Shown: piece by piece, positions 17,825 through 26,694 of the stretch
How the letters are laid out: each line of letters begins with the position of its first letter
How positions within the stretch are numbered: the stretch's first letter is position 1
Origin: Paenibacillus hemerocallicola
GTDB taxonomy: Bacteria > Bacillota > Bacilli > Paenibacillales > NBRC-103111
Length of the DNA stretch: 33,163 nucleotides
Direction of reading: 5' to 3'
Assembly: GCF_006265175.1 (NCBI RefSeq)
Contig: NZ_VDCQ01000090.1
Span: 1 to 33,163, forward strand
Notes under the pieces: generated by a model
The model's database searches: none
Told to the model about the DNA's origin: nothing
What the model saw: only the letters and a program-made list of their open reading frames with translations
Translations under genes and position numbers: made by a program

Positions 17825-17861
17825 AAAAAATAGAAAAGCCGCGCATTATGGCGCGGCTTTT
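17825..17861 (-). terminator. Terminator overlapping the ligase stop codon
   Basis: On the minus strand, an 11-bp perfect stem (AAAAGCCGCGC with GCGCGGCTTTT; 17861-17851 and 17844-17834) is followed by CTATTTTTT. The last codons of the ligase gene form one arm and its TAA stop (17848-17846) lies in the loop. Confidence 0.93.
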
Positions 17862-20329
17862 AGCAATTTGTCGATTTCGACCTTTTCGTTGGGGGTTTTG
17901 GCGATAAGCTTGTTGTAGAGCTCCTGATCGGACTTTCCTTGTCTCATAATGGATGCAAGATAAAGTCTGATAATAAGTTGCGTCTTTGCATCGTCAATGT
18001 TACCGCCTATAAAACTCTTTAATACATTTTCGGAGGAACTGAAGTCTCCACGAGTGAAATAGACATGCGCTGCGGAGGTCACGATATCAGGAGTTAAAGT
18101 AAAGGATGCACCTTGCATTTGCCCTTTAGGTAATGTTTCCAAATGCTTTACCTTCTGCAGTGCGGCATTGTAGGTATCTAAAATGTTTTCGCCATACAGG
18201 TTGGCCGTAGTTTTATTTGTAACTCTTGCTTGGTCATACTGTACCAAATTCAAAGTCGCGTTTCTTTCATACAAGGAATTGTCCCATGGAAATTTATTTA
18301 GTCCTTCGCCAACAAGCGCAGCAATCTTGGTTTGATCGTTCTTGATGGTGTATAGCTGGAGCTCCTGTCCGAATAGAACCTTGTTGTTTGTTTCCTTGAG
18401 TTTCGTATCTTGTAACAACTTTATAGCTTCATTGTACATATCCTCATTTTTATTCTGGTTATATAGTTGGGTTAGAAATCCCACCTTGGTGGCCACATAG
18501 TCCGGATGATTCGATTGCAGCTCCAGTGCCTCATTGAGAGGGGTCATGATATCTTGCAATGGTTTTTGAGCTGCTGCATTATTTAACGAAGAGGAAAACT
18601 TGTTGTTGGCACTTAATTGTACGGCAGAAAAGATAAAAGTCGTAATCGCGATGGCGCCTAAAGCAAGCGGGTACGTGATTCGAAATTTCGTTATAAAGTG
18701 ACGCTTTGTAAAAGGCAACTCATTTGGTGAAATTCCTGAAACCATACCGCCTAAACAAAGATATACAAGAGCGGCAATAAAGGCATAGCTCATTTCAAAG
18801 TCGATGCTGCTATGGACGAGCAGTGAGATCGCTACAATATAGAAAACAAATTTACTATTCCTAGAGCTCTCGTCTCCCTTTATATAACTGCGAACATATT
18901 GATAGAAGATGTAGATCAAAAAGACTGCGAGAATAATGATGCCCAACGTACCGACTTCAATCCAGAATTGCAAGAAGAAATTGTGCGCTTGCCTGCTCGT
19001 ATATGGATTGTTCTGGTACTTCTCATATAAAGCAGCCCATCCGCCTCCGCCTGCACCGAGAACAGGGTAATCCTTGATTAGTTTGAAAGAGTCTTTGTAG
19101 AAGGTTGTTCTTTCCAGGACGCTGTGCTGCTCGAAATTTATGTTTTCGATACGTTGTTCCAAAGTGTCCGGCAGCATGTTTCGAACCGGCGAATCACTTA
19201 CCAAAATATAAATACCAAACAGTCCGACAAGTACAGTGACAGCAGGTACTACAAAAGCCGAAAATTTGAAAGATAACCATGAAACGGATTTGTCAAGAAA
19301 GCGGATCCCCAATAATTTATGGAGAAGTGTAACAATTGCGGCAAGACCAAGGGTGGTGATCAAAAAGTACAGCCAGCCCTCCATGACCTTAGGATCGCCT
19401 AACCCTAGAAGTGTTACATCATTATTCACGGTTCGGGTAGCAAGGACCCTTTTTGCGATATCATTCCCAAGGGCGTCCATTTTATCCGTAATGGCTAGTG
19501 CAGCCAGTGAAGGTAAGGCCAAATAAAGAATGAAGAGTAGTTGTTTCTTCAACGAGATAAACGGCAAGATAAGCAGTAAGATGATCGGAAGCACCACAAG
19601 ACCACCACGGGACAGGGTTAGAAAAAACGATAAAAGGATCGGTACCAGCATTACGCTATGCAAGGCTATTGCATACCAAACCCGAGAATGGATAAGTAAA
19701 TAAATGCCGGCGAAAAGCAGCGCCATTAAGAATGCAGCATAAGCATTTGCGTATTGAAAAACCGAAGTCAATCGCAAACCGTCGTCCGTTAACATTACTC
19801 CATCTCTGGAATATGCATTTCCCAGCAAATTGAGAATGCCGTAAAAGACAACGATATATCCACAGACCATAATGGAGTTGATTAAAATTGTATTACCCAA
19901 TTTATTTTTGGTTAAATAGATGCCCAATATAAAAAATGTAGCGTATAGCACTTGCAATAAAATCATTTTTGTCGATAAATGAGCAGATCCCGCAGAAAAG
20001 GAGGAGAGCACGTAAGCCAATGGGATTAACCAAACAAAAAGCGACAAAATATCTGCACGATTCTTCAAGCTCCAACGCTTGAAAAAATAAACGGCAGCAA
20101 GCAATAAAATGATAGAGCACCACAGAACTGCAGTGATTATAGGCCGCTCAAAAGAGTTTACAACATAAGCCTGATTGGACTCTCCGTTGAAAAGAGCGGT
20201 TTGAAATGACGAGAAGAATAAAAAGAATACAACAAAGAAAAGTGTTAGCCAGTAGATCATGGTGGTCGTGTCGGACATTTCGATACGAGTTTTAGTGCTT
20301 TGTTTTTTCCCGTATACAGGTTTGCTCAT
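17846..20329 (-). CDS. O-antigen ligase-like oligosaccharyltransferase (WaaL/Wzy_C family) with soluble C-terminal tail
   Basis: A polytopic membrane protein of 827 residues with about a dozen hydrophobic segments between residues 22 and 572. The Wzy_C/O-antigen ligase core includes LSRGG at 239-243 and a large outside loop at about 375-460. The loop carries the conserved pattern GAGGGGW (425-431) and the AHNFFLQFWIEVG segment, with H449 as the likely key His. After the last membrane span, about 250 residues are soluble and helical with TPR-like spacing. Ligases of this shape transfer finished lipid-linked glycans to protein: WsfB of Paenibacillus alvei does this for the S-layer glycan. The neighbours (SLH proteins, glycan genes) fit that role. 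A Wzy-type polymerase cannot be excluded from sequence alone. GAGGTAA lies 11 bases before the ATG. Confidence 0.85.
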   Translation of the reverse strand: MSKPVYGKKQSTKTRIEMSDTTTMIYWLTLFFVVFFLFFSSFQTALFNGESNQAYVVNSFERPIITAVLWCSIILLLAAVYFFKRWSLKNRADILSLFVWLIPLAYVLSSFSAGSAHLSTKMILLQVLYATFFILGIYLTKNKLGNTILINSIMVCGYIVVFYGILNLLGNAYSRDGVMLTDDGLRLTSVFQYANAYAAFLMALLFAGIYLLIHSRVWYAIALHSVMLVPILLSFFLTLSRGGLVVLPIILLLILPFISLKKQLLFILYLALPSLAALAITDKMDALGNDIAKRVLATRTVNNDVTLLGLGDPKVMEGWLYFLITTLGLAAIVTLLHKLLGIRFLDKSVSWLSFKFSAFVVPAVTVLVGLFGIYILVSDSPVRNMLPDTLEQRIENINFEQHSVLERTTFYKDSFKLIKDYPVLGAGGGGWAALYEKYQNNPYTSRQAHNFFLQFWIEVGTLGIIILAVFLIYIFYQYVRSYIKGDESSRNSKFVFYIVAISLLVHSSIDFEMSYAFIAALVYLCLGGMVSGISPNELPFTKRHFITKFRITYPLALGAIAITTFIFSAVQLSANNKFSSSLNNAAAQKPLQDIMTPLNEALELQSNHPDYVATKVGFLTQLYNQNKNEDMYNEAIKLLQDTKLKETNNKVLFGQELQLYTIKNDQTKIAALVGEGLNKFPWDNSLYERNATLNLVQYDQARVTNKTTANLYGENILDTYNAALQKVKHLETLPKGQMQGASFTLTPDIVTSAAHVYFTRGDFSSSENVLKSFIGGNIDDAKTQLIIRLYLASIMRQGKSDQELYNKLIAKTPNEKVEIDKLLKAAP

Positions 20330-20593
20330 ACAGTATAATTACCTCGTTTCTCGTTCTCTTCAGTACGACATAATTCTATCAGAGCTTTGAGAAATATGAA
20401 AGAATGTAGATGTTGATCGCACAAAGTCTAAGCAAAGAACCTTTCAGCCATCTGTAGACCTAAAGGTAACTTTGCTTCTTACTCGCTTTCACAACATTAA
20501 AGTTAATAAAAGGATATAAGGTTTGGCTTTTCTTTTGTCAGAAAAGCCAATAAAATAGAATAGGTAAAGCTGGTCGTATTATGAGAACTTCTA
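20330..20593. other. Intergenic region upstream of the ligase gene
   Basis: No gene is seen. It should contain the minus-strand ligase promoter, but I found no pair of boxes I would defend. A perfect 10-bp inverted repeat with an 8-base loop lies at 20523-20550. Confidence 0.5.
20523..20550. repeat. Perfect 10-bp inverted repeat, weak terminator-like hairpin
   Basis: TTGGCTTTTC (20523-20532) pairs with GAAAAGCCAA (20541-20550) around TTTTGTCA. Neither side is followed by a good T-tract, so termination is uncertain. It lies just beyond the end of the minus-strand remnant at 20594 and may be that lost gene's former terminator. Confidence 0.4.
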
Positions 20594-20776
20594 CTACTGT
20601 GGAATCAGCTTGCTGCCAAGTATCCAGCCAACCAGAAGAATCAGGATGTTGATGGACGGGAAAGATTGCGCTGCGCGCTTTTGCCGCTGGAGAGGCCGCG
20701 CATTGTCAGCAGCAATTTTTTCGAGATAAGGCAGAAAGATTTTAACTACGGGATTTAATACACCGGATTTAATCTC
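20594..20776 (-). pseudogene. C-terminal remnant of an unknown, probably tail-anchored protein
   Basis: A 60-codon open stretch on the minus strand runs from an upstream stop to TAG at 20594-20596 and has no start codon near its 5' end. It reads VVKIFLPYLEKIAADNARP, then a basic piece, then a hydrophobic helix (INILILLVGWILGSKLIP) at the very end. Codon choice with G or C in many third positions looks genuine, and the region is GC-richer than the surrounding sequence. I read it as the 3' end of a decayed membrane-protein gene. I do not recognise the family. Confidence 0.4.
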
Positions 20777-20901
20777 TTAAAAATTGTTTTGCGATTTTTG
20801 CAGAACATATTGACTGATCAGACATCGATAGATCTGCTAAGTAGGTTTAAACTCATTTACTGTGTCTGGATTTCCTTATTATTGGGAATTTTTTTAAAAT
20901 A

Positions 20902-20930
20902 TTTACAAACATGATGTCCAATCGTAAAAT
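20902..20930 (+). promoter_or_regulatory. Probable sigma-A promoter of the glycan operon
   Basis: TTTACA (20902-20907), a 17-base spacer and TAAAAT (20925-20930), each matching the consensus at five of six positions. It lies about 70 bases upstream of the first glycosyltransferase start, in an AT-rich stretch with no competing gene. It would drive the long plus-strand operon that follows. Confidence 0.6.
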
Positions 20931-20999
20931 GTGTTATAGTTATGTCGAATGATTCTGGGTTATGCATAACTATGGGGAAAATGGAGGCAAATTAGCTAC

Positions 21000-22124
21000 A
21001 TGAGGTTAAGAAAAATTTTGTTCTGTGCTTCAACTGCATCTCATATAAGAAATTTTCACCTTCCATATTTGCAGTTACTTAAAGAACAGGGTAATGATAT
21101 TTGGGTTGCAGCAAACTTGAATATGAATGACGATATTCCATTTATAGATAATATTGTTAATATGCCATTTGAAAAGAAGTTATTTAGTATAAAAAATTTT
21201 TCCTTAATATTTTCAGTATATTATCTTTTGAAACGTGAACGCTTCGACCTTATCATCTTGCATACCACTTTGGCTAGTATCGTTGTTAGATTAGCTGTCC
21301 TTTTGCGTTTTTTTGACAAAAAACGACCTAAGGTATGTTATACTTGTCATGGTTATCTATTTAATGAGAAGGACAAATTTAAGTGGGCTTTCTTAGTACC
21401 TGAGAAACTTTGTGCCCAAGTCACAGATGTTCTAATGGTTATGAATCGTGAGGATCATAAAATTGCAATAAAACATCACCTTTACCTAAAAAAACTACAT
21501 TATATCAATGGAATGGGCTTTGATACGTCCAAATTTTTTCAATTTTCTGCCGAAAAACAAACAATGAAACGTCAAGAAATGATGTTTAATAATGAAGATT
21601 TTTTATTGATCTATGCAGCGGAATTCTCGAAGAGGAAGAATCATTTCTTTTTAATTAATTTATTTGCACAGATTAGCGCAGAGATTGCCCATGCACATCT
21701 CTTACTTGCCGGAAATGGGTCATTGATGGAAGAATGTAAAAGTCTTGCTAATGAACTTGGATTACAAGATCGTGTTCACTTTCTAGGCTATACCAGAGAT
21801 ATGGAAAATTTATATCCTATATGTGACATGGCGATTACTACGAGTTTATCGGAGGGATTGCCTTTTAACGTGATGGAGGCTATGGCTTGTGGTTTGCCAA
21901 TCGTTGCGAGTAGAATTAAGGGACACACTGATCTGGTTGATGATGGAGAAACAGGATATCTGTGTGAAATTAATAATCAGAATGAGTTCCAATCTGCTAT
22001 AATAAAAATTCATAAAAATCGTTCCTTGAGGGTAGAAATGGGGGTAGCAGGGATAGAAAAAGTTAAATTTCATTCAATTGACAAAATTAAACCAACTATT
22101 TTAGCAATATATAATGAAGAATAA
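21000..22124 (+). CDS. GT4-family glycosyltransferase
   Basis: A 374-residue GT-B-fold retaining glycosyltransferase, expected to use a nucleotide-activated sugar at the cytoplasmic membrane face. The N-terminal half begins KILFCASTASHIRNFHLPYL. The C-terminal half holds LIYAAEFSKRKNH (phosphate-contact region), HLLLAGNGSL and the GT4 E-x7-E segment (SLSEGLPFNVMEAMACGLP). This layout resembles the EpsD/capsule transferases of Bacillus. The donor and acceptor sugars cannot be told from sequence. GGAGG lies 12 bases before the ATG, and a probable promoter lies upstream. It is the first gene of the glycan operon, six bases ahead of the next frame. Confidence 0.9.
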   Translation: MRLRKILFCASTASHIRNFHLPYLQLLKEQGNDIWVAANLNMNDDIPFIDNIVNMPFEKKLFSIKNFSLIFSVYYLLKRERFDLIILHTTLASIVVRLAVLLRFFDKKRPKVCYTCHGYLFNEKDKFKWAFLVPEKLCAQVTDVLMVMNREDHKIAIKHHLYLKKLHYINGMGFDTSKFFQFSAEKQTMKRQEMMFNNEDFLLIYAAEFSKRKNHFFLINLFAQISAEIAHAHLLLAGNGSLMEECKSLANELGLQDRVHFLGYTRDMENLYPICDMAITTSLSEGLPFNVMEAMACGLPIVASRIKGHTDLVDDGETGYLCEINNQNEFQSAIIKIHKNRSLRVEMGVAGIEKVKFHSIDKIKPTILAIYNEE

Positions 22125-22141
22125 TTTGGGTGAGAATCGAT

Positions 22142-23191
22142 ATGGTATTTAGTATCATTATTCCGGTTTACAACGTTGAGAAGTTTCTACAGAAATGCTT
22201 GGATCATGTTTTTGCATGTGAATTATATGATAGTGAAGTAATTCTGGTACTAGGGAATTCAAATGATGGAAGTGCTAATATTTGTATTGAGTACCAAAAT
22301 AAGCATTCTAATATTGTAATCATACAGCAAGAAGACGTTGGATTATCTGACGCAAGAAATTGCGGGTTAAAAGTCGCCAATGGGGAATATATTGTTTTTT
22401 TAGATAGTGATGATTATATCATTTCTAATAATTTTAAAGAAAGCTTGAATTATATCAGGAAAACGATAAGGTTTAATATAGACGTTTTTATAAGCGATTT
22501 TTATCGAGTATCTGATAGTGGGAAAGTTATTTCCAGTGTTCGACAAATTGAAGAGACTTTTTCTCCAATTTGCGAGTATAATTATATGGAGCATTTTCTT
22601 GAACAAAAAGGTTGCTTTTGGAATGTTTGGCGTTATATTTACCGAAAAGGTTTTTTAATAGAAAATCAAATCTTTTTCCGAATGGGATATTTAAGCGAAG
22701 ATATCGATTATTCAGTTAAAGTGTTGCTTAAAGCTAAAAAAATTGCTTTCTTCCATAATCCTTATTACTGCTATGTTGTTGGTAGAGGGAGCTCATTAAT
22801 GGATGTTGTTACTTATAAAAGAGTACATGATACAGTCGTAATCATTCACGATTCCGTTAACGAGATTTTGTCAAATAGTGCATTTCCTTACCGAAAGGTA
22901 ATGATAAAAAAAATATTATTAGAATTTATATTAAATATGGCTACAATTTATGAAGTTGCTAAATCGGATAAAAGAAAGACAAAGTCGTTGTTTAAACAAA
23001 ACTTGGAATTGCTAAGCTATAATCAATATTTTTTGGCGAGAATTATCTCTATTTCGATTTCAATATTTGGAATAAGTTCAGTAGCTTTAGCTTTAAGTTG
23101 GTTGAAAAAAATCAAAAGACTTCTGGTGCGAAAATTTAAATCTAAACAACAATTACTGGTATCAGAACAAGCAATTAAAGAGCATATATAG
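22142..23191 (+). CDS. GT2-family glycosyltransferase
   Basis: A GT-A-fold inverting transferase of 349 residues. It begins MVFSIIIPVYNVEKFLQKCLD. GLSDARNCGL and the metal-binding FLDSDDYI follow in family order, and SEDIDYSVKVLLKAKKI corresponds to the acceptor-side ED motif. The first acidic motif is altered: where most family members have DDGS-x-D, this reads GNSNDGS. A GTG at 22130 is in frame, but GGTGAG lies seven bases before ATG 22142, so I chose the latter. The C-terminal ~120 residues are basic with a hydrophobic patch, probably for membrane association. Substrate unknown. Confidence 0.88.
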   Translation: MVFSIIIPVYNVEKFLQKCLDHVFACELYDSEVILVLGNSNDGSANICIEYQNKHSNIVIIQQEDVGLSDARNCGLKVANGEYIVFLDSDDYIISNNFKESLNYIRKTIRFNIDVFISDFYRVSDSGKVISSVRQIEETFSPICEYNYMEHFLEQKGCFWNVWRYIYRKGFLIENQIFFRMGYLSEDIDYSVKVLLKAKKIAFFHNPYYCYVVGRGSSLMDVVTYKRVHDTVVIIHDSVNEILSNSAFPYRKVMIKKILLEFILNMATIYEVAKSDKRKTKSLFKQNLELLSYNQYFLARIISISISIFGISSVALALSWLKKIKRLLVRKFKSKQQLLVSEQAIKEHI

Positions 23192-23207
23192 CAAACGGGA
23201 GTAAAAC

Positions 23208-23987
23208 ATGAATATTACTTATTTTGAAAAGTTTTGGAAGTATAAAGGTTTATTGATTGAGCTGGTTTTACGTGATATTAAGATTAAATATAGAAGATCT
23301 GTATTGGGGTATATTTGGAGTGTTTTAAACCCGCTACTTATGATGGCTGTGATAGCGACTATTTTTTCGTACATGTTTCGCTTTGATATTAGTAACTATC
23401 CGATCTATTTATTGACTGGACAGTTAATTTATAACTTTTTTTCCGAAGCAACTAATTTTGCAATGACTTCAATTATCTATAGTGGTTCTTTAATAAAAAA
23501 AGTTTATCTTCCTAAATATATATTCCCACTCGCCAGAACTTTATCGTCATTCACAAATCTTTTATTTTCTTTGGTTGCAATTCTGTTAATGTTAATTTTT
23601 ACCAGAACACCAGTAACACCAGTTATACTCTTATTTCCCTTACCTTTGCTATATGCCTTATTTTTTTCAATCGGTATTGGGATGATCATTTCAGTTATTG
23701 CAGTTTATTTCAGGGATATGTTGCATTTATATGGAGTTTTTCTGACGGCTTTAATGTATCTCACTCCAATTTTTTATCCTATATCAGTTCTTCCGAAATT
23801 TGCTGTATCCATTGTTGAAATGAACCCTTTATATCACATCATTGAAATGTTTAGAGATATTGTTCTTTATGGTAAGTTTCCGACGGTTCAAGATAATCTT
23901 ATTTGCTTTAGCTATGGGGCGTTGACAATGATTGTAGGTTTGATTGTATTTAAGAAGAAGCAAGACAATTTTGTTTTGTACTTATGA
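23208..23987 (+). CDS. wzm: ABC-2 polysaccharide exporter, membrane subunit (Wzm/TagG type)
   Basis: A 259-residue permease with six expected membrane spans. The ABC-2 N-terminal pattern is LIELVLRDIKIKYRRSVLGY followed by WSVLNPLLMM. Such permeases pair with a nucleotide-binding subunit to move lipid-linked polysaccharide or teichoic acid across the membrane. The ATPase gene starts 10 bases after it ends. In S-layer glycan loci this ABC route is the standard export system. GGGAG precedes the ATG. Export of a wall teichoic acid rather than the S-layer glycan is possible, but the neighbours favour the glycan. Confidence 0.92.
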   Translation: MNITYFEKFWKYKGLLIELVLRDIKIKYRRSVLGYIWSVLNPLLMMAVIATIFSYMFRFDISNYPIYLLTGQLIYNFFSEATNFAMTSIIYSGSLIKKVYLPKYIFPLARTLSSFTNLLFSLVAILLMLIFTRTPVTPVILLFPLPLLYALFFSIGIGMIISVIAVYFRDMLHLYGVFLTALMYLTPIFYPISVLPKFAVSIVEMNPLYHIIEMFRDIVLYGKFPTVQDNLICFSYGALTMIVGLIVFKKKQDNFVLYL

Positions 23988-23997
23988 GGTGTTCGGT

Positions 23998-24735
23998 ATG
24001 GATTATGCGGTTCAAATAAATGATGTTTCAGTTAAATTCAACCTTGCAAGAGAGAGGGTTGACAGTTTAAAAGAATATTTCGTCAGATTGTTGAAGGGCT
24101 CGCATAAAGTTGATGAGTTCTTCGCTTTAAAAAATGTGAGTTTCAATATCGAAAAAGGAGACTCATTTGCATTAGTTGGATCAAATGGTTCGGGTAAAAG
24201 CACCATGCTAAAGGTTATCTCCGGGATTTATAAACCCACATCCGGTAATCTGGGCGTGAACGGGCGCATAGCTCCTATGATCGAATTAGGAGCTGGATTT
24301 GATATGGATTTAACGGCTAGAGAAAATGTGTTTTTAAATGGTGCTGTGTTGGGTTATTCCCGAGATTTTATGAAGCAAAATTTTAATGCAATAATCGATT
24401 TTGCAGAGTTATGGGATTTTGTGGATGTTCCAATGAAGAATTTTTCTTCAGGGATGCAGGCAAGATTAGGATTTTCGATAGCAACGCTTGTGGACCCGGA
24501 TATATTAATAGTGGATGAAATTCTCTCAGTTGGTGATGCGCATTTTCGGGGAAAGTGTGAAGCGAAAATGAGTGAAATGAAAAAAAAGGGAGTGACATTA
24601 ATTTTAGTCTCTCATTCCATAAATCAAATCTTAAGTGTATGTAAAAATGCAGTTTGGATAAACAAGGGAAATTTAATGATGGTTGGAACTGCTGAAGATG
24701 TTTGTAATGAATATATGAAAAATAAAGATTTATAA
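23998..24735 (+). CDS. wzt: ABC exporter, ATPase subunit (Wzt/TagH type, short form)
   Basis: The 245-residue ATPase partner of the preceding permease. Walker A is GSNGSGKST (61-69), the ABC signature is FSSGMQARL (149-157), Walker B is DILIVDE (168-174), and the H-loop is VSHS at about 204-207. The frame is open from 23944, inside the permease gene, but ATG 23998 has GAGGTG six bases upstream and begins at the usual place. It ends right after the nucleotide-binding domain. It therefore lacks the C-terminal carbohydrate-binding domain of E. coli O9a-type Wzt and the long tail of TagH, so it should not itself recognise a capped chain end. Confidence 0.93.
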   Translation: MDYAVQINDVSVKFNLARERVDSLKEYFVRLLKGSHKVDEFFALKNVSFNIEKGDSFALVGSNGSGKSTMLKVISGIYKPTSGNLGVNGRIAPMIELGAGFDMDLTARENVFLNGAVLGYSRDFMKQNFNAIIDFAELWDFVDVPMKNFSSGMQARLGFSIATLVDPDILIVDEILSVGDAHFRGKCEAKMSEMKKKGVTLILVSHSINQILSVCKNAVWINKGNLMMVGTAEDVCNEYMKNKDL

Positions 24736-24750
24736 GAGGAGTAATCAACT

Positions 24751-25743
24751 GTGATAATTACAAAAACACCTTTTCGCGTTAGTTTTTGTGGCGGTGGAAG
24801 TGATTTGGAATCGTTTTATGAAAAATACGATGGTTGTGTACTCAGTACTACAATAAATAAATATATGTATATATCGGTTCATCCATATTTTGACGCGAGA
24901 TATACTGCATTAAAGTATTCTGAAAATGAAATTGTAGATGACATTTCAAAAATTAAACATAAGATTTTTAACTGTGTGTTGAATAAAACGGAAATATCCG
25001 GCGTTGAAATTAGCAGTACTGCAGATATTCCTGCTGGTACAGGATTAGGTTCGTCAAGTACATTTACAGTAGGACTTTTAAATACACTTTACTGTTATAA
25101 GGGGAAATATGCATCAAAAGCCAGACTTGCTGAAGAAGCCAGTGATATCGAAATTAATAAATTAGGGGCTCCTATAGGGAAGCAGGATCAATATGCGGCT
25201 TCTTTTGGAGGTTTAAACTTTATCCGCTTCAATAGAGACGGAAGCGTATCGGTCTCACCAATTGTGATGAAGCCGGAAACCTACACCAAGCTGCAAAATA
25301 ATTTAATGATGTTTTATATAGGTAGTTCTCGTTCCGCCAATGAAATACTTGGCGAGCAAAAACAAAATATGTCAAAAGAAGATAAAACTAATAATCTTAT
25401 TGAAATGTGCAAGCTAGCCGAAGAAATGAAAATGGCTTTAGAAGAGAACGATTTGTCATCGTTTGGGAATATTTTGCATAAGAGTTGGGAGTTGAAGAGA
25501 ACACTTGCATCGGGTATCTCAAATCCTTCAATTGATGAAGCTTATCACGTTGCCATGGAAAATGGTGCTCTTGGCGGTAAGTTGTTAGGTGCCGGTGGCG
25601 GCGGATTCTTGTTGCTCTATTGTGAACCGGATAATCAAGAAAAGGTAAGAGTTTCTCTTGGACTTAAACAATTGAATTTTGAGTTTGAGCGTGATGGAAC
25701 ATCGGTTGTGTATATTGGTGATAAATATTGGAGTGAAAATTGA
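24751..25743 (+). CDS. hddA: D-glycero-D-manno-heptose 7-phosphate kinase HddA
   Basis: A GHMP-family kinase of 330 residues, expected to phosphorylate C1 of D-glycero-D-manno-heptose 7-phosphate. It begins MIITKTPFRVSFCGGGSDLE, typical of HddA. The ATP loop PAGTGLGSSST lies at about 94-104, and the third GHMP motif GKLLGAGGGGFLLLY lies near the C-terminus. GTG at 24751 follows GAGGAG by nine bases. Function is inferred with fair confidence from the neighbours: HddC, GmhB and GmhA activities follow. The related fucokinase-type GHMP enzymes are the main alternative. Confidence 0.9.
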   Translation: MIITKTPFRVSFCGGGSDLESFYEKYDGCVLSTTINKYMYISVHPYFDARYTALKYSENEIVDDISKIKHKIFNCVLNKTEISGVEISSTADIPAGTGLGSSSTFTVGLLNTLYCYKGKYASKARLAEEASDIEINKLGAPIGKQDQYAASFGGLNFIRFNRDGSVSVSPIVMKPETYTKLQNNLMMFYIGSSRSANEILGEQKQNMSKEDKTNNLIEMCKLAEEMKMALEENDLSSFGNILHKSWELKRTLASGISNPSIDEAYHVAMENGALGGKLLGAGGGGFLLLYCEPDNQEKVRVSLGLKQLNFEFERDGTSVVYIGDKYWSEN

Positions 25744-25758
25744 CAGGGGGAATAAATT

Positions 25759-26694
25759 TTGAAAGCTCTAGTCGCTGGTGGTGCTGGTTTTATTGGAAGT
25801 CATTTAATCGATGCATTATTGGAAAAGGGGCATCAAGTTGTTTGTATTGATACTTTTGTCATTGGAACCCGAAAAAACATTGAGCACTTAAGGGATAATC
25901 CTGACTTCAAGTTTTATGAGCTGAGTCTATGTAATCTCGAAGAAGTTAATAAGATATTTGAAAAGGAAGATATTGATTTTGTTTTCCATTTGGCGGCAAA
26001 TTCAGATATTCAAGCGAGTGCAAGTAATCCATCCATTGAATATGCTAATACTTATACTACTACATTTAATTTACTTGAATGTATGAGAGTTAACAATGTA
26101 AAGAAACTCTTTTTTGCATCGACTTCCGCTGTATACGGCGAAAAAGAGGGGGAACAAGTGTCGGAATATTCCACTCAATTAGAGCCGATCTCATACTACG
26201 GTGCAGCGAAGTTGGGGGCCGAAGCATTAATTTCGGCTTTTACTTACATGAACTCTTTCTCAAGTCTTGTATTCCGATTTCCGAATGTTATTGGACCACG
26301 ATTGACGCATGGTGTTATATTTGACTTTGTGAAACGATTAAAGCAAAATCCTGAAGGGCTTACAATTCTTGGGGATGGCTCGCAATCCAAGCCATACATG
26401 CACGTGTATGACCTAGTTGATGGAATTATGAAATTTTCTATCGGAATTAAAGAAGGAGTAACCTTGTATAATATCGGGGTCGAAACTCAAACAACCGTTA
26501 CTAAGATAGCTGATATTATCTGTGAAAATATGAATTTGAAAAACGTAAAGTATTCCTACACAGGTGGACGTGGAGGCTGGAAAGGAGATGTTCCTGTTTT
26601 CGCGTATAATCTTGATAAAATTCATGAAAATGGATGGAAGGCCCGTTGGACTTCTGATGAAGCAGTTGCCAAGACAGTCGAGGAGGTAATCTGA
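25759..26694 (+). CDS. Extended SDR, NAD-dependent sugar-nucleotide epimerase/dehydratase
   Basis: A 311-residue GalE-like enzyme with the NAD loop GGAGFIG (7-13), the catalytic Ser region ASTSAVYG (about 120-127) and Y147-x3-K151 (YYGAAK). The tail has GDVPVFAYNLDKI, typical of UDP-sugar 4-epimerase relatives. It has no TDE triad, so a 4,6-dehydratase role is unlikely. It sits inside the heptose cluster, between kinase and nucleotidyltransferase genes, and its stop overlaps the next start by one base. It may act on GDP-heptose or on another nucleotide sugar for the same glycan; the substrate is open. TTG 25759 follows AGGGGG by eight bases. Confidence 0.85.
   Translation: MKALVAGGAGFIGSHLIDALLEKGHQVVCIDTFVIGTRKNIEHLRDNPDFKFYELSLCNLEEVNKIFEKEDIDFVFHLAANSDIQASASNPSIEYANTYTTTFNLLECMRVNNVKKLFFASTSAVYGEKEGEQVSEYSTQLEPISYYGAAKLGAEALISAFTYMNSFSSLVFRFPNVIGPRLTHGVIFDFVKRLKQNPEGLTILGDGSQSKPYMHVYDLVDGIMKFSIGIKEGVTLYNIGVETQTTVTKIADIICENMNLKNVKYSYTGGRGGWKGDVPVFAYNLDKIHENGWKARWTSDEAVAKTVEEVI

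Noticed and set aside
17815-17833. Perfect palindrome CTATTTTTTGAAAAAATAG considered as an operator
   Set aside because: It overlaps the T-tract of the ligase terminator and consists of A/T runs, so the symmetry is explained by that element.
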